This document shows, piece after piece, positions 1 to 9,235 of a stretch of 64,000 nt of DNA (position 1 is its first letter; each line of letters starts with the position of its first letter). Location of the stretch: contig CALKGE010000004.1 in NCBI GenBank assembly GCA_938084685.1, positions 204,204 to 268,203 on the forward strand. Direction: 5' to 3'. The position numbers and the translations under genes are program-made. Source of the stretch: an uncultured Pirellulaceae bacterium (lineage in GTDB: Bacteria > Planctomycetota > Planctomycetia > Pirellulales > Pirellulaceae). Under the pieces are notes generated by a model. The model made no database searches, was not told the origin of the DNA, and saw only the letters and a list, made by a program, of their open reading frames with translations.

Positions 1-1389
1 ATCCGGCTTCACTCCCCGCCCTGTTTCGGGCGAGCCTTCTTTAAGTGTGCTGTACTTCAGGATCGGCACAGCGACTTCAATTTCGGTATTGGGTAGAGAA
101 TATACCAGCGTCGTACCAGCCGTAAACGTCCCATGCACTCCTCCGGTTTCCTCTCCGATAAAAACAGCTCGATCAGCCTCGCGTAAGCGACTGCAAATGG
201 CGGCACCCGCGGAGAACGTCCGCCCACTGATCAGAACGTACAAGTCTCCTTCAAACCGCCGCTCGTCCGGAAGCAATTGGGGAATCCAATCCTCGGAAAG
301 TTCAAATCCTGAATTAGCTGGCTCCAGTTCTCGTCCTAACCGCCGTTCATATCCCTTGATCATGCCGCGAGTCTGGTACAACCGGCTCAGATTCTCCTTA
401 AAGGCGATAGTATTCCGAGTGGCATCTCCCTCCTGCATTTCGCGAAACGGCTTCTCAGTCAGAAAGGAATACAACAACATCTCGTTCCGCATATAACCTC
501 CCTCATTCAGACGCAAATCCAAAATCAGGTTCTTTACTTCCGGTGATTTTTCAAGCGCCTTAAATGCTTTGGACAGGAACTGTCGGTAAATCCGAAAGGG
601 AGGCGATCCGAAATCATTATCAAACGTGTCGATCGCCATCAGGACGGTGTCTGGCTGAACCAGGCGAAAGCGGTAAGGCAATAGATGGGGAGGTCCAAAG
701 GCTACTGTCTTCATACGATTTTCCAGCTCTTCCCCACCGATCCCCTGTACAGTCTTCATGGTGACATCACCTTGCGGCGTACGGTACTCCACCAGAAACT
801 GACCTCGCTGAGGAAAGGCGATCGCCAGCGACATCGCAAAACTGTCGTTCAGCAGTTCATAACGGTAGGTATCGACAAAACCGTCACCGGTCACAAACGG
901 CATTAATTGAGGAACCAGTTTCTCCAATGCCAGGCCATTAATCGACAGGACTTCAACGCCACAGGGAAGTTCCACTGATTTGTGATTCACAAATGCTCGA
1001 CCGTTGAGAAACTTCAGTGGCAGCGGAAAGAATACCGCTCCATCGGTCAATTCCTGCTGAGCCGCATTGGGGACCGACGCAAACGTATGTCCACAACGCA
1101 CCTTATCGAGCACTCCGGCCAGATTCAAAAAGGCCTGGCGAAGTGTCCGCGACTCGCCATTCTGTATCCGAGCTGCCTCAAAGGCATCCTGCAGATCCTT
1201 CGGGCTGATGTACAAATGGAGGCCAGGATGCATCGCCTGCAGAATCTCTTGCAGGCGTTCGATATCCGTATTGATTTCATCGCTCGAAAACGCGTGACGC
1301 AATCGAGTATCCTGAGCGGACGCCAATGCGACCCAGACAAACAGCAGTCCCAGGGCCCAACTCAATCTGGATTTCAATGTAAAAATCAT
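1..1389 (-). CDS. S41-family (tail-specific/tricorn-like) peptidase, secreted, 3' end cut by window edge
   Basis: The frame reads 463 codons from an ATG at 1389 to the window edge without a stop, so the C terminus is missing. A signal peptide (hydrophobic stretch LGLLFVWVALASA followed by Q) starts the protein. The second half has the S41 peptidase pattern: a conserved LILDLRLNEGG strand, then GRTFSAGA, whose Ser is the likely nucleophile, then GEETGG downstream where many S41 members carry the loop after the active site. It would cleave proteins or peptides in the periplasm or outside the cell. The start lies 26 bases past the stop of the gene upstream, so the two are probably co-transcribed. 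The family call is fairly sure; the substrate is unknown, and no PDZ domain is obvious. Confidence 0.8.
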   Translation of the reverse strand, partial: MIFTLKSRLSWALGLLFVWVALASAQDTRLRHAFSSDEINTDIERLQEILQAMHPGLHLYISPKDLQDAFEAARIQNGESRTLRQAFLNLAGVLDKVRCGHTFASVPNAAQQELTDGAVFFPLPLKFLNGRAFVNHKSVELPCGVEVLSINGLALEKLVPQLMPFVTGDGFVDTYRYELLNDSFAMSLAIAFPQRGQFLVEYRTPQGDVTMKTVQGIGGEELENRMKTVAFGPPHLLPYRFRLVQPDTVLMAIDTFDNDFGSPPFRIYRQFLSKAFKALEKSPEVKNLILDLRLNEGGYMRNEMLLYSFLTEKPFREMQEGDATRNTIAFKENLSRLYQTRGMIKGYERRLGRELEPANSGFELSEDWIPQLLPDERRFEGDLYVLISGRTFSAGAAICSRLREADRAVFIGEETGGVHGTFTAGTTLVYSLPNTEIEVAVPILKYSTLKEGSPETGRGVKPD

Positions 1390-1414
1390 CTAAGAATTTT
1401 CGCCGGTTACTGCA

Positions 1415-4400
1415 CTATTTGAGGAAGTGAATCGTATTGTGAATCGTCCCACTAAACGACCTTCCATTAGAACCCTTAAGGTCGTATTTAATCTCCATAC
1501 ACCAGGTAGGTTTCAAGTCCGGCATGAAAATCAAAACTCGCTTCCCATCGTCCGACACCTGAATTTTCGAAACTGACATGGGCTTTTCATCATAATGCTT
1601 TGAGCCGTAACTGCGTGTCCGCTTTAAACTCCATGTTTTTACATTGTAGTTCGCTGCCTCAATCGCAGTCTCCGCGTCGATGGGTTCGGTGAACGTCAAT
1701 TCAACGCTTCCTTTACGCGCCTTAAGCTCGACTGGCAAATGAACTGCTTCGCCGGTGTATCGCAGCCGATACATTCCTCCTGGCTGAGTCTGATTTCCCG
1801 CCCAGGCAAACATACCACAGGCATAAAGTTGACCATCCTGTGGGTGAAAACGCCCTCGCATCACCCCTGTCGGAAACTGTGCGATTGGAAACTGTATCAT
1901 CCCGCCCTGCATCTGCCCGTTCACTTCTTCATGAGGTACGACATAGACCTTCCCATACCCATAGGAAAGATTCAGCAACCGCCCGTTGAGAGGTCCCCAT
2001 TTTTCTGAACGCACCCACAACAATTCAGCAGGCGAACGGTCAAACGCATTGGTAATCCAGACCAGTGGCTGCTGCATTGCCTCGTCTGATGCATCCGTTA
2101 CATCGTGATACCCCATCATGTTGCCGTAGAAACCACCTTCGCGAACCCAGTTGATCCGATTCTTCGGATTCCAATGCCCTTCCTGATCGGTCACGATAAA
2201 CGAGCCATCTTCGTTCAGGCAAACACCGTTGGCAGCTCGAAAACCGGTCGCCAAAACATCAGTCCGCTGACCATCGGCACTCACTCGCAACAGCGTTCCA
2301 TGATGTGGAACCAGGGCAGGTAAAGCATGCCGGGCCGACTTCGCGTAATAGAAATTCTTTTGCTCATCGACCTGCAGCCCCATCGCAAATTCATGGAAAT
2401 GATCAGTGACCTGATGATCGCTATTAAATGACTCGTAATAGTCGGTCTCACCATCTCCATTCAAGTCATGCAAAATACAAATCTGATCCCGGCAACCGAC
2501 ATAAATCAGAGCATCGACAATCTTGATTCCCAAAGGTTGAAACAGGCCACTGGCGATGCGATGCCAGGTCAGCTTACCGTCATCACTTAACACGCCGGAA
2601 ACTCGCCATACATCCCCGTCCCAGCAACTTATCACCATACTGTCCCCATCCGGATAGAAGTCCAGACCGGTCATACGAATCTGAGCGAACCAGGGGTTTT
2701 GTACCGGGTGCGTCAGCACGTCGACCTGAAACGCTCCTTCTTCCGTACCCCGTTTCAAATCGGTCGTCAGTTTTTCCGGAAAACGAGCAGGTCCTCCGTG
2801 AGTTAACTCGCTCAAGTCCTCATGCGGTAGAGGAATAAACTGAGCGAGTTCTGCCACCGAGTCTGGCTCATCGACACGACGCACCCAGACGATAAACTGC
2901 GTTGGCATCCCGGCCGGCACTTTGAGTCGTAACTCTCCCTGCTCTCCCTGAATCCAATGCCAACCGTCCAGGTCAGAGCTGACTCCGGCAAGAAGCGGTG
3001 CATCACTTCCACCGGAAACGGACGCTCCAGTCACGACTTCGGTCTGCAGCTTGTTCGCGGACTGATCTCGAGCCACTCCATCACGAACCACCAGGTCCAG
3101 CAGCGCTCCCTGAGCCGTGTTCACTTCAGCCGGATTAACCAATCGCTGAAACACTCGCACTCGACTTAATGTGCCCTCAAAGTGCGTTTTGTTACTGGGG
3201 AAGTTTTCCGAGCAATAACCAATTTTCAGCACATGCGCGTTTTCAATCCGTTTGGCTCGCATTACCTTCTCAGCATCGACTTTGCCGTCAACATAGAGTG
3301 TCAACTTTCCAGACGTTGCATTAAAGGTCAGAGCAACGTCATGTGGCTTCCCATCAGCCACGCGCGTGTTTCCATTGAGCGCTCCGACCCACCCGATGTC
3401 ATAGGCCAGTTTTCCGCCACGAATAAACAATGATTTACCACCATCAACCCAGGGAGCTTTGGTGTGCGTTTTCGTAAAAATGGCACCGTCTACGCGAGTG
3501 GAAATCGATGCCGCAATTGTGAAGTCTTTGGAGAACATATCAAAACGTTCTCCGCTGGGCACCTGCAGGTAGGTAGCTCCATTAAATGACAGACCTTGCG
3601 GTTGTTCTGTGTTTTGCGCGCCCCCCAAGGAACCGATTCCGGCCACACTATGACCTTGCCGTTGCTTCTCAAACATCTGCAGCCGAGCCTGTGGGTCGGG
3701 GTGCTGGGCGACCTGCAGAATATAAGGTTGGTCCCGGCGACCCATATGAATAATTCTCTTAAACACGGTGCCCGTGCCGGTCTCTTCCCAGGCAGCAGTC
3801 TCCAGCACGTCTGCCTTTCCCACGGAATAGGAGACGACCGTCTGATTGCCGTGGTGATAGAGCCCTTTGTATTGAGCCCATTCGCGAGGCAACGGTCCAT
3901 AAATCCTGTCATCCCGTCCAACCAGACGCGGATCGTCCCAGGATTGATCTGTCGGATTTGCCCATCCGGGTCCAGTAGGATTCTCGAAATGAAGGTCTCC
4001 TACAATGCGAGGATGGATATTATGCCGACCGTTAAAGTTAATCCCGTTCCAGTCAATAAACCCTTTCCCCTGCCAACCAGCTGCCAAACGCATCGTGTCA
4101 TGGTCAAAGATCATCCACCCGTTCCCCTTGGAAATACCGCCCTGTCCCGGATCAAGCCGTTGAGCGATTCCTTTGTAGGCGAAATTGGCAGCATCCTGAC
4201 CGATCTCGTAAGTCGCAATCAACTGGTGCCCATAATTATTCTGTTCCCAGGGAACAATGTTGGAGGGCGGCGGTCCTTTACTGTCACCTGCGGGCAACGA
4301 TGCTAAATAGTCTTCTGTGACCGCAAAGTACTGAGAGGGATTATCTCCTTTAAAATACGCTTCACGGATGTAGTGGATGACGTCATATTTTTGCTGCGGA

Positions 4401-5266
4401 ACCATCCACGCCTGGGGGACCATCAACCCAAATCCGCGAGTGAGTGTCTGGTACATCGCAAAGGGGTCAGCACCATTCTTCATGACATCGACGGCAAATT
4501 TACGTGACGTCGGCAACGAACCGGGGCGGTCATGCGTACCATGACAGTTGATACACAACCGATTATAAATAGCCTCGCCCCGTTTGTAACTTTCCTGATT
4601 AAGTGACGCCAGCAGGCCGGAATGATCCAGGTTTTTCTCGTATTCAGGCAACGGACGAGCCGCGTAAACAGACGGAGGAGGTTGCAGCTCGGCAGCACGC
4701 TTCGCTCCACCATCCCGAATCTCCATCAAATACTTCACCAGATCCAGAAACTGCTGTTTCCCGGTCAACTGATTGACCTGCCCTTTGGGCATGATCGAAG
4801 CACGGGACTTGACGATCTCGTCAATTTCGTCCCTCTCAAATTCAAGTTCAATTCCCGGGCGGCTGATATCGTTGAGAATGAGTTGTTCGTCGGTGCTGGC
4901 CTTAATGAGTCCGGCAAACTGTTTCCCCTTCCCAGTAAATACTGTCACCGACTCGAAACCTTTTTTGATCTCTTTTGACGGATCCAACACTGACTCGACC
5001 AGATAGCGATCGGTCACCTGAGGCCCCAATTTCGAAAGATCTGGACCTAATGGGTTTTCCTTTTCACCCACGCTGTGACATTTGGAACAGGACAGATAGA
5101 CCTGAAAAAAGGCGATCCCTCCCCGTTTGGCATCCCCCAGATCCTTTGCCTCCTGAACCAGCTTATCCACTGGCGTGTCCAACAACTGAACTTCCAGATC
5201 CTGACCTGACGTCAGATTTGCAAACAGCAGCAAGACCATCAAAGGGTAAACAGAATTGCGAATCAT
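1415..5266 (-). CDS. Giant secreted planctomycete cytochrome/LamG/beta-propeller protein (DUF6797-like)
   Basis: 1283 residues from the ATG at 5266. An in-frame codon at 5302 would add 12 residues, but the shorter form starts with a proper signal peptide (MIRNSVYPLMVLLLFANLTSG) and has GAGGGAA upstream. Residues about 45-185 match the planctomycete haem-binding domain: CSKCH at 60-64, GPDLSKLG, a conserved LVESVLDPSKEIKKGFES block and MPKG. A second CxxCH (CINCH, 238-242) belongs to a class I-like cytochrome domain. A LamG/concanavalin-like domain follows near residues 560-710, then a propeller-like C-terminal part resembling PQQ/sorbosone-dehydrogenase-type proteins (GIKIVDALIYVGCRDQICIL, NGVCLNEDGS). 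It is likely a periplasmic or surface redox protein acting on a carbohydrate or other organic substrate. The reaction is unknown. Confidence 0.82.
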   Translation of the reverse strand: MIRNSVYPLMVLLLFANLTSGQDLEVQLLDTPVDKLVQEAKDLGDAKRGGIAFFQVYLSCSKCHSVGEKENPLGPDLSKLGPQVTDRYLVESVLDPSKEIKKGFESVTVFTGKGKQFAGLIKASTDEQLILNDISRPGIELEFERDEIDEIVKSRASIMPKGQVNQLTGKQQFLDLVKYLMEIRDGGAKRAAELQPPPSVYAARPLPEYEKNLDHSGLLASLNQESYKRGEAIYNRLCINCHGTHDRPGSLPTSRKFAVDVMKNGADPFAMYQTLTRGFGLMVPQAWMVPQQKYDVIHYIREAYFKGDNPSQYFAVTEDYLASLPAGDSKGPPPSNIVPWEQNNYGHQLIATYEIGQDAANFAYKGIAQRLDPGQGGISKGNGWMIFDHDTMRLAAGWQGKGFIDWNGINFNGRHNIHPRIVGDLHFENPTGPGWANPTDQSWDDPRLVGRDDRIYGPLPREWAQYKGLYHHGNQTVVSYSVGKADVLETAAWEETGTGTVFKRIIHMGRRDQPYILQVAQHPDPQARLQMFEKQRQGHSVAGIGSLGGAQNTEQPQGLSFNGATYLQVPSGERFDMFSKDFTIAASISTRVDGAIFTKTHTKAPWVDGGKSLFIRGGKLAYDIGWVGALNGNTRVADGKPHDVALTFNATSGKLTLYVDGKVDAEKVMRAKRIENAHVLKIGYCSENFPSNKTHFEGTLSRVRVFQRLVNPAEVNTAQGALLDLVVRDGVARDQSANKLQTEVVTGASVSGGSDAPLLAGVSSDLDGWHWIQGEQGELRLKVPAGMPTQFIVWVRRVDEPDSVAELAQFIPLPHEDLSELTHGGPARFPEKLTTDLKRGTEEGAFQVDVLTHPVQNPWFAQIRMTGLDFYPDGDSMVISCWDGDVWRVSGVLSDDGKLTWHRIASGLFQPLGIKIVDALIYVGCRDQICILHDLNGDGETDYYESFNSDHQVTDHFHEFAMGLQVDEQKNFYYAKSARHALPALVPHHGTLLRVSADGQRTDVLATGFRAANGVCLNEDGSFIVTDQEGHWNPKNRINWVREGGFYGNMMGYHDVTDASDEAMQQPLVWITNAFDRSPAELLWVRSEKWGPLNGRLLNLSYGYGKVYVVPHEEVNGQMQGGMIQFPIAQFPTGVMRGRFHPQDGQLYACGMFAWAGNQTQPGGMYRLRYTGEAVHLPVELKARKGSVELTFTEPIDAETAIEAANYNVKTWSLKRTRSYGSKHYDEKPMSVSKIQVSDDGKRVLIFMPDLKPTWCMEIKYDLKGSNGRSFSGTIHNTIHFLK

Positions 5267-5342
5267 GAAGCGAGGTTCCCTCGAAGGAGTGGTAAAATCC
5301 ATGGAAGTAATTCAAGTTGCCGAAACAACCTGCAACCATATT

Positions 5343-6611
5343 CTAGCGACTTCGTCGATTCGGAATACTCCACCCCACCGGCTGCGTCCAGGCCTGTTCA
5401 GTCTGATCAGGAAGAGTTGGATCCACATGAGGCTTGGACGAAGTGACCACCGCTCGAACATACAACTCATCTCCCTTGAACTGATAAACGGGATTGGTGC
5501 CTGAAACGGTAGCCAGTACTGCGCCTACATCCTTACTGTAGATCCGCGTTACTATTTTTCCGTTCGCCGCTTTCTTTTCCTGGGAAGACAGGTCTGCGGT
5601 CTTTCGAGTTCCGATGAATTGTGTGGTATAGGTCACTCCTTCTTCACCATCAACGATCAATTCCAGCTTCTGCTTACGAGCATCAAACTGCACATCCTTC
5701 AGAGTAACACCGCTGGAACTGTAGAAATCGCCCTGACTGATCTTCGTCGTGATCTGATCCGCATCCAGACTATCACAGCGAACCATAATCCAGCTTCGCC
5801 CCGGGCGACTTGTCCCACGACCATGATAATGATGAGAATCGTCAGTCCCAACTCCGTACAAGGGTGCAGCGGATAATTGCGTCAGACGGATGGTGTTGGC
5901 AATATCCCAGATCTGCTCGACAGATGCGTGATCATTATCACCCAGTACATTCACTCCGGGGTGCCCGTTGTAAATCTCCACATAGCGTTCCTGCACGACT
6001 GCCGCCAGGTCTTCGGCAGTGACAGCATATCCAAAGTTGGGATGATTGAGATGCAGGACAATCGGCTTTCCTGTTCGACGACTCTGCTCGGCAACCGCTC
6101 GTAAATTATTAGTCATCGCTTCTCTGACCGTCGCACCTCCCTGAGGCGGAATCACTTCCTGGATGTTCGTTGCATTCATATGCACTGGCACCCCCTGACT
6201 GCGATCCGATATCTCCTCGCTTTGGATCATCAGGAAATCACCATCTTTCTCCAATCCAACGCGGAATTCAGCCAACGTTTTCAACCGCACTTCCAGTTTT
6301 TCTCCTTCGCCTCGCGTCACGACCCAGTCCTTGCCATAGGCCTGCAAATATTTTTCCAGAATGTCACTGCCACCCCGAGACTTAAGTCGAGCGATGGGCA
6401 TCCACTTCTCTCCTTTGCTCAGGATGTTGTGGTCACTGAGCGACAGAAAGTCGTACCCTCTTTCCTTGTACCAACTGGCAATCATTTCCGGGAACTGATT
6501 GCCATCACTCCAGAATGAATGCGTGTGGATATTACCCTTCTTCCATTCCGGTTCGGCGGCACTTAACATGCCAACTGACAACAGGAACAGACAACTCAGT
6601 AAACTTTTCAT
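5343..6611 (-). CDS. Secreted PHP-domain metal-dependent phosphoesterase-like protein
   Basis: 422 residues. Two ATGs compete: the one at 6617 touches the GAGGAG ribosome binding site, while the one at 6611 sits six bases from it, so 6611 is chosen. A signal peptide (SLLSCLFLLSVGMLSA) is followed by the PHP fold signature: NIHTHSFWSDG supplies the first His-x-His, FLSLSDHN the next metal ligands, then VLHLNHPNFGY and GTDDSHHYHG. PHP proteins bind two or three metals and hydrolyse phosphoesters. Exported planctomycete members often sit beside cytochrome or sulfatase-like genes, as here. It lies 76 bases upstream of the cytochrome giant in the same direction. The substrate is unknown. Confidence 0.8.
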   Translation of the reverse strand: MKSLLSCLFLLSVGMLSAAEPEWKKGNIHTHSFWSDGNQFPEMIASWYKERGYDFLSLSDHNILSKGEKWMPIARLKSRGGSDILEKYLQAYGKDWVVTRGEGEKLEVRLKTLAEFRVGLEKDGDFLMIQSEEISDRSQGVPVHMNATNIQEVIPPQGGATVREAMTNNLRAVAEQSRRTGKPIVLHLNHPNFGYAVTAEDLAAVVQERYVEIYNGHPGVNVLGDNDHASVEQIWDIANTIRLTQLSAAPLYGVGTDDSHHYHGRGTSRPGRSWIMVRCDSLDADQITTKISQGDFYSSSGVTLKDVQFDARKQKLELIVDGEEGVTYTTQFIGTRKTADLSSQEKKAANGKIVTRIYSKDVGAVLATVSGTNPVYQFKGDELYVRAVVTSSKPHVDPTLPDQTEQAWTQPVGWSIPNRRSR

Positions 6612-6630
6612 TTTCATCTCCTCAGATGGA

Positions 6631-7428
6631 TTATCTATCTAAAAACCCACTCACTGCATTGGCCCCACAGACCTCCACCTCCAATGGTGTGTCATCCAAA
6701 GCCAACATATGCCGCATCTGCGGGGATACCTCATCCTGGGTTGTGCGTGACAAAACCCGCCTTTGAAACTGCTGCTGAGGCTGATCTCTGCGGCAGTAGT
6801 AGGCGTGAAGTGCACGACGTGGCATCCCGGTTCGGTTCTCCACTCCAGAATGCCACAAATGAGCATTCATCACAATCAAACTCCCAGATTTCGCCGAAAT
6901 CCTTTCTTGATCGGCATGCTCGGCAAGCGGATCATCCAATGCATCCTGCGGGAGCAGGCCGGCTGCATGTGTCCCTGGAACCACTCGTAAGGTTCCGTTT
7001 TCAGGCGTGAAGTCGTCCAGACACCAGATGACATTTGCCACCAACGAACCATGTGAATCTGGAAGATATCCTCCGTCGCAATGCAAGGGCTGACGACATG
7101 CCGAATGCGGATTCGCACTACGGGCGTTCAGGCTACTTAACTTAAATGTTCCTAAGATATGCTGCACCAGCGAAAGGGAATCTGGCTGCAAAACGACCTG
7201 CTCAAACAGCAGTGACTTATCCACCAGATTAGCAAGGCGACGCGTATTCTCTTCCTGCTTGAATTCTGCCCCCGCTTGATCTCCCTCCAGTTCCCATAAG
7301 CGTTCTACCTCGGAAACCAACGCCCCAACCAGATCTCGATCGATACATTGATCCAGCACAACAAACCCTTGCGCATCCAATTGCTTTCGATGGTCCTGCG
7401 TCGGAACTGGAAAACTGTAATTACTCAT
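6631..7428 (-). CDS. Phytanoyl-CoA dioxygenase (PhyH) family Fe(II)/2-oxoglutarate oxygenase
   Basis: 265 residues from the ATG at 7428; an in-frame TTG at 7437 would add three residues directly after the preceding stop and is less likely. The double-stranded beta-helix iron site is visible as HCDGGYLPD (His-x-Asp) in the middle and HSGVENRTG (distal His, with the Arg that would bind 2-oxoglutarate just after) near residue 200. There is no signal peptide, so it is cytoplasmic, unlike its neighbours. PhyH members hydroxylate lipids, small metabolites or ectoine; the substrate here cannot be told. It starts nine bases after the protease stop and ends 19 bases before the PHP gene start, so it probably belongs to one transcript. 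Confidence 0.85.
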   Translation of the reverse strand: MSNYSFPVPTQDHRKQLDAQGFVVLDQCIDRDLVGALVSEVERLWELEGDQAGAEFKQEENTRRLANLVDKSLLFEQVVLQPDSLSLVQHILGTFKLSSLNARSANPHSACRQPLHCDGGYLPDSHGSLVANVIWCLDDFTPENGTLRVVPGTHAAGLLPQDALDDPLAEHADQERISAKSGSLIVMNAHLWHSGVENRTGMPRRALHAYYCRRDQPQQQFQRRVLSRTTQDEVSPQMRHMLALDDTPLEVEVCGANAVSGFLDR

Positions 7429-7437
7429 AGTCCGCAA

Positions 7438-8403
7438 TTATTTCAGGAGCGAATAAACCGAAGCGGCTGGCACACAATTGCGGAACACCATTTGAAGGTT
7501 TTTCTGCTCTTCGCCGGTTTGTGTGTAGTAGATCGATTGAGTACTCGAGACGATGCCCACGACTTCACCCCGACCGTTGAAAATTGGCGATCCACTTGAA
7601 CCCTTGGCAAACTCCGCAGTGATATAGAGTCGCCTGGACGAGCCAGCAGGAGTATGCATCATGGCGTTGCGAGAAACAACACCTTTGGTCAACGTGTAAA
7701 AACGACTTACCGGGTGACTGATGACGTATACATTTTCTCCGGGAATCGCGCGGTCAGCGATCCTGGCGGGAGTCAGTTTTTCTCCGGCTGGCATATCCAG
7801 TTTCAAAATCGCGACGTCGTTAAGTTTGTTGGCAGCCAGAATTTCTTTCACAACATAAACCTTACCGTTGGCTGCTGTTGCCACGAGTGCTTTTTCGTCC
7901 GGCTTAGGAGACGCAACGACGTGATGATTCGTAACAATCACGCCATCGGCTGTAATCGCAAACGCTCCGGCACTGCGATCATGCCAACGCGTACAACGAC
8001 CACATTTGTAAACCTTGGACAGTACCAGTACCGAAGGAGCCACGGCAGGATAAACTTCATCTGATTCCAACTCGGACGTCCTGATCCGAGGCAGTTTAAG
8101 TTTGGTGGAGGTACGATTGATCTGCTCACCAAATCCACTCAGCAGGGAAACGGTCGGATCCGGAAGGAGGTTTTCCGCCTGACTGCTGATCAACTGTTTG
8201 ATCGCTCGGTCATCGACAACCTCGGTGATCAGACCACCTTCGGTATCATCTGCTACAATTAGCGAATTCGCATTGACCAGGCGATGCAAGGTGGATTGTG
8301 CCAAGACAGGCCGGCTTGCTAATACGAGGCTGAAGAAACCGATGAGCGATAACAGCACGCAAAGCCAGCATTTGAGAGTCTGAGATGATGAAAAACGAGC
8401 CAT
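7438..8403 (-). CDS. Trypsin-like (S1/HtrA-type) serine protease, exported
   Basis: 321 residues from the ATG at 8403; an in-frame GTG at 8466 would add 21 residues ahead of the signal peptide and is not favoured. The signal peptide ends at VLAQ. The catalytic triad is readable: His161 in TNHHVV, Asp196 in NDVAIL, Ser270 in GSSGSPIF. Just before the His strand lies a CGRCTRWH segment whose Cys-x2-Cys pair could form a disulfide or hold a metal; this is not typical of DegP. No PDZ domain follows, so it is shorter than DegP/DegQ. It is the first gene of the minus-strand group, reading away from the Cys-rich genes at 8604. Confidence 0.85.
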   Translation of the reverse strand: MARFSSSQTLKCWLCVLLSLIGFFSLVLASRPVLAQSTLHRLVNANSLIVADDTEGGLITEVVDDRAIKQLISSQAENLLPDPTVSLLSGFGEQINRTSTKLKLPRIRTSELESDEVYPAVAPSVLVLSKVYKCGRCTRWHDRSAGAFAITADGVIVTNHHVVASPKPDEKALVATAANGKVYVVKEILAANKLNDVAILKLDMPAGEKLTPARIADRAIPGENVYVISHPVSRFYTLTKGVVSRNAMMHTPAGSSRRLYITAEFAKGSSGSPIFNGRGEVVGIVSSTQSIYYTQTGEEQKNLQMVFRNCVPAASVYSLLK

Positions 8404-8603
8404 TTGAATGACGCTTATGAATGACAACCAGATGATTTTGTTCCAACATTGACGCGCAAACGCCACACTGTCAGCGTTTTATTAGAACATAAAACCTCTG
8501 CAGGGTTGAACAAACGGCCCCAATATTCATGCGCTTTTGTGTTGAACTATCTGACAACTCCATCGTATAATGACGGAAAGAACCATCTGTCCCTCTGGGT
8601 CGA
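8404..8603. promoter_or_regulatory. Divergent intergenic region, promoters expected
   Basis: 200 bases separate the outward-reading protease and Cys-rich genes. Transcription must start here in at least one direction, but no convincing -35/-10 pair stands out, so no exact promoter is placed. Confidence 0.4.
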
Positions 8604-9062
8604 ATGTTACGTAATCTAAAAATGAACCACCTCATCACTCGAAAATCTGCCATTTCGACTCTGCTGCTGTTCCTCACAGCACAGATTGTCTTGCCGGTAT
8701 TTTGCTGCTGTGGAATCTCATCGGCTCTGGGACAGACGAGCCACTCGGAAGCGAAAGCGAAGAGTTGCCCTCACTGCGTAAACAAGCAGTCCGATGAAAC
8801 AACCCTCCCCGCAATTTCCAGTCTGGAGGGTGCTCATGAATGTTCATGTCAGGTTCAAACTGTAAAGAAGACGATCCGATCCACCAAGGCGACCATTCAG
8901 TTGGATTCGCCTCTTCAGCTGGACGCCGTCATCCACACTGCAGACTCACTATCTCAAGTCATCGACTTACACAAAAACAGTCGGGTTCGAGCAGGTCCTC
9001 CAGATCTGATTCGGAGACATTCTCAGTCTCACCAATCGATGACCTGCTGCTGGCTCTGCTAA
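8604..9062 (+). CDS. Small Cys-rich secreted protein, function unknown
   Basis: 152 residues; an ATG at 8622 would give a cleaner signal peptide (MNHLITRKSAISTLLLFLTA), and neither start has a good ribosome binding site. After the hydrophobic segment come FCCCG (Cys34-36), CPHC (55, 58), CSC (80, 82) and a terminal CCWLC (148, 149, 152). This clustering of Cys with few other features suggests metal binding or disulfide knitting outside the cytoplasm. I do not recognise a family. The next gene downstream encodes another small secreted protein with Cys-Cys-x2-Cys motifs, so a shared role in heavy-metal or copper handling is a reasonable guess but only a guess. Confidence 0.65.
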   Translation: MLRNLKMNHLITRKSAISTLLLFLTAQIVLPVFCCCGISSALGQTSHSEAKAKSCPHCVNKQSDETTLPAISSLEGAHECSCQVQTVKKTIRSTKATIQLDSPLQLDAVIHTADSLSQVIDLHKNSRVRAGPPDLIRRHSQSHQSMTCCWLC

Positions 9063-9202
9063 GCCGCCGCGCTCTAATGCTTCTTTCATTCAGTTAGTTG
9101 GTACGCGCTTTCCAACTATGGATTCAAGTCGGTAGAAAGTAAATTTCTGCCGCATTTCAACACAAACAATTTCCGAACTTTGTTGGTTCGAATTAACACA
9201 CC

Positions 9203-9214
9203 GAGATATATCTC
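9203..9214. promoter_or_regulatory. Perfect 12-base palindrome just upstream of the YHS-like gene
   Basis: GAGATATATCTC is fully self-complementary and is followed by seven T and then the AAGGAG ribosome binding site of the gene at 9236. It could be an operator or a short leader hairpin. With only four G/C pairs it would be a weak hairpin, so an operator role is as likely as attenuation. Confidence 0.3.
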
Positions 9215-9235
9215 ATTTTTTTAAGGAGTTTCATC

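Noticed and set aside
3596..4306. 236-codon plus-strand frame inside the cytochrome/LamG gene
   Set aside because: Antisense shadow of a well-supported gene.
9095..9125. AGTTGG/CCAACT hairpin after the first Cys-rich gene as a terminator
   Set aside because: Only six pairs with a ten-base loop and no T tract.
9180..9200. GGTTCGAA with flanking complementarity, like a tRNA T-arm
   Set aside because: No acceptor stem, D-arm or anticodon arm upstream; not a tRNA.
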